A stretch of 64,000 nucleotides of DNA, from positions 8,992,979-9,056,978 of the forward strand of contig CM049321.1 in assembly GCA_026874595.1 (NCBI GenBank). The letters are read 5' to 3'. Positions within the stretch are counted from its first letter, which is position 1; every line of letters begins with the position of its first letter. Below, piece by piece: positions 47,498 to 59,018 of this stretch. The stretch comes from Sipunculus nudus. Taxonomy: Eukaryota > Annelida > Sipuncula > Golfingiida > Sipunculidae. The notes beneath the pieces were generated by a model. That model was given only the letters and a program-made list of their open reading frames with translations. It ran no database searches and had not been told where the DNA came from. Made by a program: the position numbers and the translations under genes.

Positions 47498-48013
47498 GGG
47501 GCCCAATCACCTATAAAGCATTTTAAGTTTACACGAAAAATAGCTTTTTCCCATCAAAATAAATCTGTACATCCCAAAATTTTGCCTTGAAACCGTTTGC
47601 TTTCTCCTGTAAACGAGTGTTAAAAACAGTGGAATGGACACGATCGCAGGTGTCAACATAAACACAGTGCGTGGGGCTGTGTGCAGCTCTGAGCCACAAC
47701 ACATGTCAATCAGGAGATGCCCTGACTTTTTTGGCCCAAAAAATATAATACTTATACAAACATGTTCCCGTTGGATGAAACACCACATATTTCCCCTCTT
47801 AATCGGACCTCTGGTCACGCGGTCTTGTTATGGTAAACAGACATACGTGGAGTGTGTTTACCAACACGTAGAGCCTTAACAAGGTGTTAAACAGCCGTAT
47901 GCAAGGAAATAAGACCATTTGCTGGGATGGTTCTGCTGGCAAACTTTTTTATAAAGCAAAAATGAACTGATAGTGTTAAAAAAATAGGAATAATATTGCT
48001 CCTGATATGCCCC
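47498..48013. mobile_element. 516-bp MITE candidate with TTTAA duplication
   Basis: TTTAA flanks both sides (47493-47497 and 48014-48018). The ends GGGGCCCAATCA and, on the other strand, GGGGCATATCAGG are only partly alike. The left end resembles GGGGCCAATAATCACCTATC at 6723, suggesting a dispersed family. Interior frames of 81 and 103 codons overlap on opposite strands and are not transposase-like. Confidence 0.38.
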
Positions 48014-48018
48014 TTTAA

Positions 48019-49893
48019 AAAAAATCCCAGTCATGCATCCTTCAGCACCTATAGTTTGACTATGCTTGTATTCATGATTTGTGTTTGGAAATATTTGTAT
48101 ATATAATATAATTAACTAACGTTAGTTTACTTATAATATGGAATCTCCAATGACAGGATCAAATATAAACATAGATTGCTAATTAAGGTAGCATTACTGC
48201 TATTCTATCATGTTTCTTTCTTGATTAAAATTGAAATTTGAAATTTTTTATTGAATCAAAATTTAAAATTTTAGTTTTAAAGTAGATAGAGACATGATAG
48301 AACAAAACAAAAAAAAAAAAGAACAATTTTGTTATATTGTCAAGTAGCTTAATACTAGCCTGCTAAAAACTGGTTGGCTGTTACTGGGTTCTTAAAATAG
48401 CATATATTTATTTTTTTTAAATTTTAAACTGTTGTAATATCATACAAAAATTACTGAAAATTTTTAAATATATATACCATCAGCAAAAATGTCATACCCG
48501 ATTAAAAATAATATATAATTTAAGGGTACAATATTACTTTTAGAAATAGTTTTTTTTTTAAGTGCGTGCTGATACCTTAAGAGCCTCTCACAGAGGTTGA
48601 TATCAAAATTTCTATGGGATAAATTGAGAACATTTAGTTGATGTTTTTTTATTTTACATGCATGTGCACTAGTAAATAGTCACAGGCAAAATCTGGCTGA
48701 AAATGAATACTGAAAAATAACAACAGGGCAGCAAATGAAAGCTGAATATAAAGTTTCAATATATTCATACAACATCACACTGACACCTGGGAACGAGTGC
48801 TTTTGTAGGTATTACAGTATCATTATTTCTAATGACAGACAACACACTAACGACTTGTGGTAGGAATCAGTTGTAAAACCATGTTCGATGATTTTAGAAA
48901 AAAAAAAGATGATCGATTATTAATCAATTATTTATGTACCTTCTATATCACAATGACAATTGCTGTACAGAATTTATATACTTAATATATTGACCAATTA
49001 AATTCAGGATGACTCGTACATCACGCTGAAGGTTCAAGGTAATGGCCTGGTTATATTGACAGTTGTTCACCACACACGTCAAGGTTCAGTTTAAATGTTG
49101 CCTGCTACTATGTGTCCTACCTTTTTTATATCTGTGACAGGATTTAAATGTTTTCTTCAGGATTATATGACTTTTCTGTAGGTGCATTTGTGATCGATTA
49201 TTCAAAATGCAACTGATTTAATCAATTATGAATGAAAACGACCAATCAATGATATAATCAATAACTTGGAACACCACTATTAATGATAATTTGTATAAAG
49301 ATCAATATCAGCATTATGCTCATTAAAGTAGCAGTTAATGAACGTCCAAAAGAGATCAGTCATCTGTTCTGTATCGACAAAGACTGCCAGCAAGAGATGA
49401 CAAGAAAAGGATGACGATTTTAAGAGCCCAATGATGACAAGCCTGTAATGATTCCAAAGGAAACAATATCGTGCTTGAAGGGAATTCAATTGTAAATATC
49501 CAGTCGCTGTGCTGCCATCAAAGAAAAGAAAACCGCTGATGTTTAACAATGACTTACAGGTCCAGCGTACAACTTGCGCTGAGAGCGTTCCATGTTCTTT
49601 GACAAATCAGAAACATGGGTCAATACACACAAGGGTGACGGGTTCGACTTTACTGACGAGTATCTTTTACAATCCTTTGAGATTCCCAATACTGCAGAAA
49701 CAAATGCTGTCTTTTTTTTAATGCAAATGCCTGCAAGTACAAAAATTTCAGCTGGAAAATTTTATCCAAAGTACCAGGTGGCTTGGAATGTGTGAAATGT
49801 TAACTTTAGCTTGTAACTGGATCTGAAATCTGACAAATTATCTGATGCATTCACATCTAATCAGGTGAGGTCATCAATAAGATACACATCATA
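48019..49893. other. AT-rich non-coding DNA
   Basis: No gene supported. The segment about 49330-49560 is more balanced in composition and has open frames on both strands, none with splice support. Confidence 0.5.
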
Positions 49894-50640
49894 TACAAGA
49901 GCACCACAAATGGTGCATGCATAATAGACTGGTTCCATATCTTGTGTCTCTGACCTCATTAAATATGCGTGAATTTTGCTGAGAATGTAATTCAGGTGAA
50001 AAACTGTATTGGCTAATTTTAATAAAGAGTTTCATGAAAATGCATCAGATTTATGGTAGGTCATCATGATGCCACCAAAATCTTGTGACCTCTGTCCTCT
50101 TTGAATATGCATTGATTTTGCAGTAAATCAAACTCAGACAAGATATTATTTTTTAAATTTTTTTTGGGTGGAGGTAACTGCCTCCATTTTTTTAATGCTC
50201 ACTTAACTAAATACATGCACACCTGCAGAATTCCATTCCAGTTTCAGACTGCGTGACACCAGGGCATTATCACACACTTCCTCTCATTTTATATGCTGGC
50301 GTTAACCAGGCCTAGTGACTACTGCACCTGCAGGCCCTGGGTGTGTAATCGTCCCAATTGCTTTGTCATTCCACTGAGTAGCCCCCGATAGGTGCACTCG
50401 TTAGTGAGTGAAACACAACCGTTGGGCACAGCCTTCCCATTAAGCCTGCAGAGTGCCCACCTTGGGAGGGGGTCAACTGTGAAAAATTTCAGCGCCAAGA
50501 CTGAGAATCAAACTCACTATCTCCCAGCTTTAAGTCCTGCATTCTACCCCTGAGCCACAGAAGCTGGTTGACGAGATATTATATTGATTAATATTTCTGT
50601 TGAGTTTGATCCAAATTCATCATATTCCTGGAAAGAACTA
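49894..50640 (+). repeat. GTGACCTCTGACCTCATTAAA-type repeat (copy 3), split by a SINE
   Basis: It begins TACAAGAGCACCACAAATGG, matching the inverted-repeat start of copy 1, and continues through the family units to AGACAAGATATTAT at about 50149. It resumes at GACGAGATATTATATTGATT after the SINE. Confidence 0.7.
50150..50573 (-). mobile_element. tRNA-derived SINE, family A, full-length with target duplication
   Basis: On the minus strand the head TGTGGCTCAGGGGTAGAATG (A box) and GAGTTTGATTCTC (B box) is tRNA-like. The body contains GGCACTCTGCAGGCTTAATG, TTTCACTCACTAACGAGTGC and GGGACGATTACACACCCAGG, and the tail is A-rich (a T-run on the plus strand at 50150-50169). AGATATTAT lies on both sides (50141-50149 and 50574-50582), a target duplication created by L1- or RTE-type priming (inference). 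Confidence 0.88.
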
Positions 50641-50749
50641 TTAACATACTGAAACCAGCTCAATGTGACTTACACATTTTTTTTTCAATAAATTAAGCAG
50701 AAACTTCAGTTTTCCTTTGAAAACTTATTGGTTCACTTCAAGATGGCTG

Positions 50750-53400
50750 AATGTCCAAGAAGTGAGCCAGGGCCATGAAGCTCAGCTGAATTTGACATAA
50801 AGGCAATCTATGCTATTATTATTAGTAATCACTTTATGTTTGAAATTTTACTCAAATTGTTTGGGACATTTCTGTAGGAGTGGTTGGACCTATTTTGTTT
50901 GTGTCAATTCTACATTTTGACAGATTTAAGTTTCTGGTTTATAATTTCAATTTTTAGGATAAAATGCAAAATATTTGTTAAGAACACTGAGGAGAATGAC
51001 TTCCAGAGTGCTTTGCTCAAACTTATGTTATTGTCTATAAGTAGCAGCATACAGGTCACACTGTCCTAATTTCAGGGGTCCAAGAAATTTCACCATGAAC
51101 TTCAGGGATCTATGAAGTCCTAATACCTATTTTAATATTTACTTATTTAAGTTTACCATTTATTTCCCCACAGTTATGAGATGAAAACACTATATATCAT
51201 ATAACATAATATATCTATCAGACCTATTTTCTGGGGAACATGAAAGGTTTGAACAAAATTAGGCCAAGTATTTCCTAAAAATATGACCAGCAAATGTGAA
51301 ATGTCACAATAATAAGTCTTTATTTAGTTAAGTCCATACTAAAGCTTCAGTTACTCAATGATCAATACATGGAATGCCTTGAATATACTACCATTATTCA
51401 TCTTGGAAAGCATCACATAATGTATGACACTCATGGTGCCACCTTTACTGTTCTGTTTTATATCAAGATGGATTATGAGACTGACAGCTGACATTAATGT
51501 GACTATTCAAACTCACAAAGGATCTCTGTCAAACCTATTCTCTCATCATCAAAAGTTTGACCAATATTATGCTGTTCTCCAAAAATATAACCAATAGTTG
51601 TGAATTGTAGGTAAAAATGTCTTGATTGTTATATTTAAAAATTAGCTGAGCATCATGACTCATGGATCACTTACTTCACACAGCATGCAAAATATGTCGC
51701 AGTGACTTAGTTTACTTCAGGTTTCAAAAGAGAATATTATGACCCCAACCCTTCCACCAGAGGTTGTATCTACTCAAAACTAACCTCTTCCCCGTTGTCA
51801 CTGTAGGAATGCCGGGACAACCATCCTCAAATGTCAAACTTTCTAATCAAAATTTGTTATATTTCAAGGAAACATCTACTGTTTATATTTCACATGCATA
51901 TTCTTACAAAATACTGCTTAATCTGTGAATTCATTACCACAAAAAAACCCCATGTGAATGTAATTTTAACTGTTCACTTTTACTTAATCCGACATATCTT
52001 AAAAGACTGCATTACCCTCTTCACTATATTTTTACCTACACCACTGGTGTATGTATGTAAAAGGTACGGTGCATTGTGGGGGTCAGAATGTGATAACCAT
52101 AAACCCTAAACAGCAGTAGAGTCCTATTCTTGTGAGTCTGACTGAGCACCATATCAGGCAATGTAATTATTCTGACATTATGACCAGATAACTGGCTGTC
52201 AGAGTGCCTTTGCATCTAGGTCTGAGGAACACATTTTAAGGCCCCATGAGGATGCAAATATTTTCGGCATTTTTGACAAAGTCTCATGGCCTACAAGGAC
52301 ACTGTCAATTGACATAAACCAGACAAATCTTTAGCATTTTTAGTATACTAAGAACACCAATCATGAGTGAGAAAAAATCCATTTTAACTCAGCACATTGG
52401 TAAACCCCAATGCATGTTTGTTGAATTTCTGACTGCATGAATACAGGCATGGCTCACATGGGTTACCTGATGCAGCTAACTTGTACGTGATACAGGAAAT
52501 TACTCGTAACCATAGAGACATTTTCAGTTTTATTTGTGAGTTCACATGTATTCTCTTCTGTAAAATCATCATTCATAGCATAATGTTAAGATTATGGGCT
52601 GTTTACAAAAATATGAATGCAACATGATGAAAGACCACAGTTATGCATCCCTTGATGTTTCTTGTACTACAACTCAAGTTAGGCTTACCAGCCCAATTAT
52701 TAATTATTGTTACTGAGTCGGGTTGTCACGGCTAATTCTGAGTCTATGCAGTGTGCAGGACCCCAAGGATTCCAAGTATGAAGTTTCTTGGCCAACCAGA
52801 TACAATTTGTACAGGCTGACTCTTGAGGGTACTAAAGTACTGATTATTGCCAGTAGTTAATAAAATAAAGGTCACACATATCTTATTTCAGTTAACAAAA
52901 AGGATTTTACCAGAACCTTCCTGGCTGCTGAGTTAGATATTTCTAGTTCTGATGTTTACAATTTGTGCTAATATGACTTTCAGATGCTTAAATCATGTTC
53001 TCCCCCCCCCCTATATCTTGTAGAATTTAGGTTACACTGACCTATTTTAAGGTTTCTAAGGAGACCTCACAAAGAACTTTCTGGATTTTAGGAAGATGTT
53101 TCTAGGTCCAATAGTAACAATGTGTCCTGTCTGACTTTCAGGGTACTGCCAATAGTTCACAAAATAAAGGTCACAGTGTCCCAATTTCATGTTACAAAGA
53201 TTTCACCTGGCATGTGCGGATACTGGTTAGAAACTTAGTTGAAGTTTCTCGGTCCAACAGTTACAATTTGTGCCCATCTGACTTCCAGGGTGCTAAAATC
53301 ATGGGGTTTTTTTCATGATGACTGGTTGGTCAACCGACAGATAAGAGACAAAGGGTGATTGCTATAGCTCAGGTGACCAACAGTCAGCTGAGCTAAAAAA
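50750..53400 (+). repeat. Hairpin-ended interspersed repeat (copy 5), diverged
   Basis: A diverged 5' end (AGTGAGCCAGGGCCATGAAG, CTCAGCTGAA) is at about 50760, and a clear 3' end TAGCTCAGGTGACCAACAGT, CAGCTGAGCTAAAAAA at 53364-53400. The internal block GGTCACASTGNCCTAATTTCAGGTTT recurs near 51695, 53027 and 53170. At 51643-51676 the 5' palindrome block lies in the opposite orientation, so this may be two copies fused or nested. A stretch of coding-like frame at 51831-52109 is not supported. Confidence 0.5.
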
Positions 53401-53635
53401 CACTTTTTTTAATTTCCATCATGGTTGGTAAAAAGAATTTTTAATATATTTTTTGTGTATACTGTGTTTTGGTTAATTGCAATTTTCACTTTTTATTTTT
53501 TCATGAGGGTTCCATTTTGGCGACAAGTAATTAACCTACGCTAAGTTATCCATTACTATGTTATCTTTTTCCAATAAGGCAAATAATAATTTGAGAGATC
53601 TGATATTATCTATAATGTCTTAACATAAGTTTACA

Positions 53636-54756
53636 GGTAACATGATCACAGTGTCAGTCCGTCCTTCCGTCCATCCGTCCTTGACACTTTCTTTCGCACA
53701 CGATAACTCAACAACAACATACTGCAGCTTTCCCAAATTCACAGGGATGATTGGTACCTATGTTGGCTCCAGACCTATCGAATTACAGACTTGTCAAAAT
53801 TCTAATATATACGGCTGCACAGTCCAATCACTGATTTTCTTTAGCACGCGATGACTCAACAACAACACACTGCAGCTTTCCCAAATTCACAGGGATGATT
53901 GGTACCTATGAGGGCTCCAGACCTATCAAATTACAGACTTGTCGGATTCCAAATATTGCCGCCACAGCCCAATCGCTGATTTTCTTTTGCATGCAATAAC
54001 TCAACAGCAACATACTGCAGCTTTCCCAAATTCACAGGGATGATTGGTACCTATGTTGGCTCTAGACCTATCGAATAACAGACCTGTCTGAATTCAAATA
54101 TGGCCCCTACAGCCTGATCGCTGATTTTCTTTCGTTTGCGATAACTCAACAACATTCTGCTGCAGCTTTCCCCAATTCACAGGGATGATTGGTACCTATG
54201 AGGGCTCCAAACCTATTGAATTACAGACCTGTCGGAATTCCTATATAGCTGCCTAAGACTAATTGCTGATTTTCCTTGGTGTGCCATAACTCAACAACAA
54301 CCTCCTGAAGCTTTCCCAAATTCACAGGGATGATTGGTACCTGTAAAGGCTCCAGACCTTTTGAATTACAGACCTGTTAGAATTTTAATATGGCCGCCAC
54401 TGTCCAATTGCTGATTATCTTTCGTGTCTGATAACTAAACAACAACATACTTCAGCTTTTCCAAATTTACAGGGATCATTGGTCCCTATGAGGGCTCCAG
54501 ACCTATTGAATTACAGACTTGCTCAAAATCAAATATGGCTAACAGACTAAATTTGGTGATTTTCTATTGCACACATTATTTCAGACATTTCTTCTTTAAT
54601 CCAGTATGAATTTTTTCCCTCATGTATAATGATAAAAACCTGTTTCTGTTTGTGATATTTTTCAAATTTAACTTAATTTTTCACCCATATGTAAATTAGT
54701 CCAGCACTAGAAGAATCGCAGGGCCCTCTGAGGACCATTGTCCAACCACATCTAGT
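53636..54756 (+). mobile_element. Pearl/HINE-like element with six 145-bp core repeats
   Basis: A GTCC-type tetranucleotide tract (53655-53680) is followed by six tandem units of 145-148 bp; CAGGGATGATTGGTACC marks each at 53742, 53890, 54035, 54180, 54325 and 54470. Each unit also has TAACTCAACAACAACATACT and CTCCAGACCTAT. The 3' part ends GAGGACCATTGTCC (a GGAC-CATT-GTCC hairpin at 54732-54743), then CTAG-T at 54752-54756. A core minisatellite beside a microsatellite with a hairpin and CTRR-T end is the plan of bivalve pearl elements and Helitron-like HINEs. It is non-autonomous. Confidence 0.72.
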
Positions 54757-55510
54757 TATTTATGAAATCAATATGTTACTCTTCTAATTTAAATATGCAG
54801 GTGTGTTGCTTGGATAAATTAAATAAAACACATTTATGTTAAAAATGAGCATTCATCTGTGTATAAAAGTTATTTATTTTCACAATAATTTTTCTTTCGC
54901 AAATTGGAAATTCTAAAACCATCGCAAACAAAAGTCTAAACACAGTATATGGAGAATAAGATCAATACTGCATATCTGTAGAAGTTACAGTCAGCGAGTA
55001 CGAGTGGACAGGGCTGTCTTGTGTACACAGTAGTAGCACAGGTGATCGGGAATGCATCATTTTGTGTGATTAATGTATTTATAAGCTTGGGCTTATTGTT
55101 TTTGATGTTGTAGCAGGAAGGCAACCAACCTTGAGTGTTTGACAACATGGAATATTTGTGAATGCTCGGCTTCAACAAGCAGTGTCTGAGCTCACGAGTA
55201 AAGCCTTATAGAAAGGTGTGAACAAGCACAGATGACATAGAGTGGCCTGGGGGTCTTTTTGTTCAAATGCACTTCAAATGGAATGGTTTACGTGAATGAT
55301 TCCACAAAAGCTGACAAAACTAGCTGCATTTAGAGAATAAGTCACTCTGTAACACTGAACATTAAAACAATGATCAACACGAAAACCTTCACAACATGGC
55401 TGAGGAAAACATGTCAAGTGGTTGAAGACCAAAGGGTGAACAGACCCATGATCCTGCAAGTCAGACAAACATTCTTACATATTCCAGGCAGCTATGGCAT
55501 TAAACAACTG
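54757..55510. other. Non-coding DNA
   Basis: No gene or repeat recognised. Frames of 64-80 codons on the minus strand are unsupported. Confidence 0.5.
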
Positions 55511-55659
55511 CCGGACACAACCTTCCCATTAAGCCTGCAGAGCTCTCGCTCTGGGTGGGGGAAGCCCGTGAAAAATCTCTCCACTCCTCTGTTGAGATAT
55601 AAACTCATGACCTTCCAGCTCAGAGTCCTGCACTGTACACCTAGGCCACAGAAGCTAGT
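55511..55659 (-). mobile_element. SINE family A, 3'-truncated copy
   Basis: On the minus strand AGCTTCTGTGGCCTAGGTGT (A-box region) leads to a body with GAGAGCTCTGCAGGCTTAAT and GGGAAGGTTGTGTCC, matching the first part of the SINE at 50150-50573. The tail half is missing. Confidence 0.75.
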
Positions 55660-55830
55660 CTATGTGGCTATGATATAACTAGGTTAATGGACCATTCTGA
55701 ACGACAGAAACCATGGGGAAATGTGATATCCTGCCTGGTGATATAGGGTATGTATCAGGCACTGATGTTAACTTTATATTTAATCTTTCAAATAAAATGA
55801 TAAAATGAGCATCATGTAATGACATCCATT

Positions 55831-56237
55831 ACATCAAGACATGAACATATCTCACCTGTACTTGATCAACTCCACTGGCTGCCAGTGAGACAGAGGATCA
55901 CCTACAAGAATCTCCTAATTGCTTTCAATGCACTAAAAGGACTGGCATGCACTTAGCTATATATATATATTTCTGAGTTAATGGATATCAATGTACACAC
56001 CAAGCAGAAACCTCTGTTCATGTCAAGACTGTCTACAGCTAGCAGTGCATAGAATTAACCTTAAGACATATATGGAAACAGAGCATTCTCTTTGTGTGGC
56101 TCTAAAAGTGTGGAACACTCTGCCTTTAAATCTAATACAGTCAAGAGATGTCAGTAAGTTCAAAGGCGTACTTACAAAACATACTTACATCAAGCACTTT
56201 GATATTGTTAAATGAAAAAGAGCTATACAAACTCTAA
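55831..56237 (+). mobile_element. CR1/L2-like LINE, 3' end of the reverse transcriptase ORF (decayed)
   Basis: The frame from 55831 reads SRHEHISPVLDQLHWLPVRQ and continues RITYKNLLIAFNALKGLA before a TAG at 55954. After a frame change the frame 55991-56215 reads YTPSRNLCSCQDC, then METEHSLCVALKVWNTLPL and a stop. HWLPVRQRI...KALxGLA and YxPSRxL...VWNxLP are the standard C-terminal signature of CR1/L2/Jockey-type non-LTR reverse transcriptases. GAGCTATACAAACTC follows the stop, like the short 3' UTR of such elements. The stop and frameshift show that it is dead, and the 5' part is absent, the usual truncation. Confidence 0.88.
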
Positions 56238-56372
56238 TTATAACAGTGGATAATCAGGGGTGGGGTGAGGGACAGGTGGAGATCTGTCACTGTCATATAT
56301 TAAAAGATAAAAAGAATCTAGTTATTATTATTGTTTTTATTATTATTATTGTTATTATTTTTTTAAAGGAGA
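56238..56372. repeat. Simple ATT-rich sequence
   Basis: TTATTATTATTGTTTTTATT-type sequence at about 56322-56363, next to the A/T-rich tail side of the following minus-strand SINE. Confidence 0.7.
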
Positions 56373-56657
56373 GGTCCATGACCAGTTGGTGGCACTGTCT
56401 ATTGAATTAGGATGAAGGTATCCATATGATAAGGATGATATGTTATTATTAAGCCTTCTGGATTTCAGGTTTAACTTTTATATCCATGGGGTCAGAAATA
56501 ATCCAGAAGTCATGATCTGACATTAAGACATTAGAGCGAAACTCTGGAGGTTCTATAATGAGATTTTTTACCATTATGCCACTGAGCCAATGGCAGGGTT
56601 CGAACCTGGACCTTCATCTCAGAAGTCTAATGCCTTACTGACTAGGCTACATCCAAC
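56373..56657 (-). mobile_element. tRNA-derived SINE, family B (copy 2)
   Basis: On the minus strand TGTAGCCTAGTCAGTAAGGC (A box) and GGTTCGAACCC (a canonical B box, 56597-56607) form a tRNA-like head. The body with CTGAAATCCAGAAGGCTTAA and GGATACCTTCATCCTAATTC matches the copy at 34200-34464. Confidence 0.85.
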
Positions 56658-56966
56658 GTTTGTTATTGTCATGATAACATGGACATCCGTGGAGAAAGTA
56701 ATTCTGTACTTACCAAGTTATAAACTGCTAAAAGGAAAGCTTCTATACTGCTGCATTTCTGGAAAATAAAATCAGGTAAAGAGAATAAAGAAAATCATGA
56801 AAAACATGACATCACATATTAAATGTCCCATTAACATAGCACCCAAAGCAAACCAATTTCCTTTCAAACTACTCCACAAGTTGTTTTACGTTTCATATAA
56901 GATTACCTTTATTACCTATATCATATTTTTAAGTAGTGTTTTTTTTTCAAATCAGGAAGAATTGTC
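56658..56966. other. AT-rich non-coding DNA
   Basis: Nothing recognisable before the leader of the 22-bp array. Confidence 0.6.
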
Positions 56967-58780
56967 ATAGATCATTTATGTTGGGAAAACTTCATCTGCT
57001 GAAAGTGCATAAACCATAATGTACTTGGGGACAAAACATGATGTACTGAGGGACAAACCATTATGTACTAAGGGACAAACCATTATGTTCTGAGGGACAA
57101 ACTGTGATGTACCGAGGGACAAACCATTATGTTCTGAGGGACAAACCGTGATGTACTGAGGGACAAACCGTGATGTACCAAGGGACAAACTGTTATGTAC
57201 TGAGGGACAAACCATAATGTACTGAGGGACAAACCGTGATGTACTGAGGGACAAACTGTGATGTACCGAGGGACAAACTGTGATGTACTGAGGGACAAAC
57301 CATTATGTACTAAGGGACAAACCATTATGTTCTGAGGGACAAACTGTGATGTACCGAGGGACAAACCGTGATGTACTGAGGAACAAACCATTATGTTCTG
57401 AGAGACAAACCGTGATGTACTGAGGGACAAACCGTGATGTACCGAGGGACAAACTGTGATGTACTGAGGGACAAACCATTATGTACTAAGGGACAAACCA
57501 TTATGTTCTGAGGGACAAACTGTGATGTACCCAGGGACAAACCGTGATGTACTGAGGAACAAACAATTATGTTCTGAGGGACAAACCGTGATGTACTGAG
57601 GGACAAACCATTATGTACTAAGGGACAAACCATTATGTACTGAGGGACAAACTGTGATGTACTGAGGGACAAACCATTATGTTCTGAGGGACAAACTGTG
57701 ATGTACTGAGGGACAAACCGTGATGTACTGAGGGACAAACTGTGATGTACTGAGGGACAAACCATTATGTACTGAGGGACAAACCGTGATGTACCGAGGG
57801 ACAAACTGTGATCTACTGAGGGACAAACCATTATGTACTAAGGGACAAACCATTATGTTCTGAGGGACAAACTGTGATGTACCCAGGGACAAACCGTGAT
57901 GTACTGAGGAACAAACAATTATGTTCTGAGGGACAAACCGTGATGTACTGAGGGACAAACCATTATGTACTAAGGGACAAACCATTATGTACTGAGGGAC
58001 AAACTGTGATGTACTGAGGGACAAACCATTATGTTCTGAGGGACAAACTGTGATGTACTGAGGGACAAACCGTGATGTACTGAGGGACAAACTGTGATGT
58101 ACTGAGGGACAAACCATTATGTACTGAGGGACAAACCGTGATGTACTGAGGGACAAACTGTGATCTACTGAGGGACAAACTGTGATGTACCGAGGGACAA
58201 ACTGTGATGTACTGAGGGACAAACCATTATGTACTAAGGGACAAACCATTATGTTCTGAGGGACAAACTGTGATGTACTGAGGGACAAACCGTGATGTAC
58301 TGAGGAACAAACCATTATGTTCTGAGGGACAAACCGTGATGTACTGAGGGACAAACTGTGATGTACGGAGGGACAAACTGTGATGTACTGAGGGACAAAC
58401 CATTATGTACTAAGGGACAAACCATTATGTTCTGAGGGACAAACTGTGATGTACCGAGGGACAAACTGTGATGTACTGAGGAACAAACCATTATGTACTG
58501 AGGGACAAACTGGGATGTACTGAGGGACAAACAGTGATGTACCAAGGGACAAACTGTGATGTACTGAGGGACAAACCATTATGTACTAAGGGACAAACCA
58601 TTATGTTCTGAGGGACAAACTGTGATGTACCGAGGGACAAACTGTGATGTACTGATGGACAAACCATTATGTACTAAGGGACAAACCATTTTGTTCTGAG
58701 GGACAAACCGTGATGTACCTAGGGACAAACAGTGATGTACTGAGGGACAAACTGGGATGTACTGAGGGACAAACCACTAT
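56967..58780. repeat. 22-bp minisatellite array with leader (block 1)
   Basis: A leader (CATAGATCATTTATGTTGGG, AAAACTTCATCTGCTGAAAG) precedes about 80 copies of GGACAAACCGTGATGTACTG-AG. Variants are ATTATG for GTGATG, TTCTGAG, TACTAAG and TACCGAG. The variant order repeats every 352 bp (16 units), for example the rare ACCCAGG at 57531 and again at 57883. None of the three minus-strand registers contains a stop in the standard unit, so long frames up to 225 codons arise that are not genes. Confidence 0.95.
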
Positions 58781-58787
58781 GGACATA

Positions 58788-59018
58788 CCATAGATCATTT
58801 ATGTTGGGAAAACTTAATCTGCTGAAAGTGCATAAACCATAATGTACTTGGGGACAAAACATGATGTACTGAGGGACAAACCATTATGTACTAAGGGACA
58901 AACCATTATGTTCTGAGGGACAAACTGTGATGTACCGAGGGACAAACTGTGATGTACCGAGGGACAAACTGTGATGTACTGAGGGACAAACCGTGATGTA
59001 CTAAGGGACAAACCATTA
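58788..59018. repeat. 22-bp minisatellite array with duplicated leader (block 2, left part)
   Basis: The leader is repeated almost unchanged (CATAGATCATTTATGTTGGG, AAAACTTAATCTGCTGAAAG), so leader and array were duplicated together as a unit of about 1.8 kb. The array stops at ACCATTA where the transposon begins and resumes at 61333. Confidence 0.93.

Noticed and set aside
57677-58354. 225-codon minus-strand frame with repeats of SLSTSRFVPQYIMVCPSVHH type
   Set aside because: It is the translation of the 22-bp minisatellite. The unit lacks stops in every register of that strand, so long frames are automatic.
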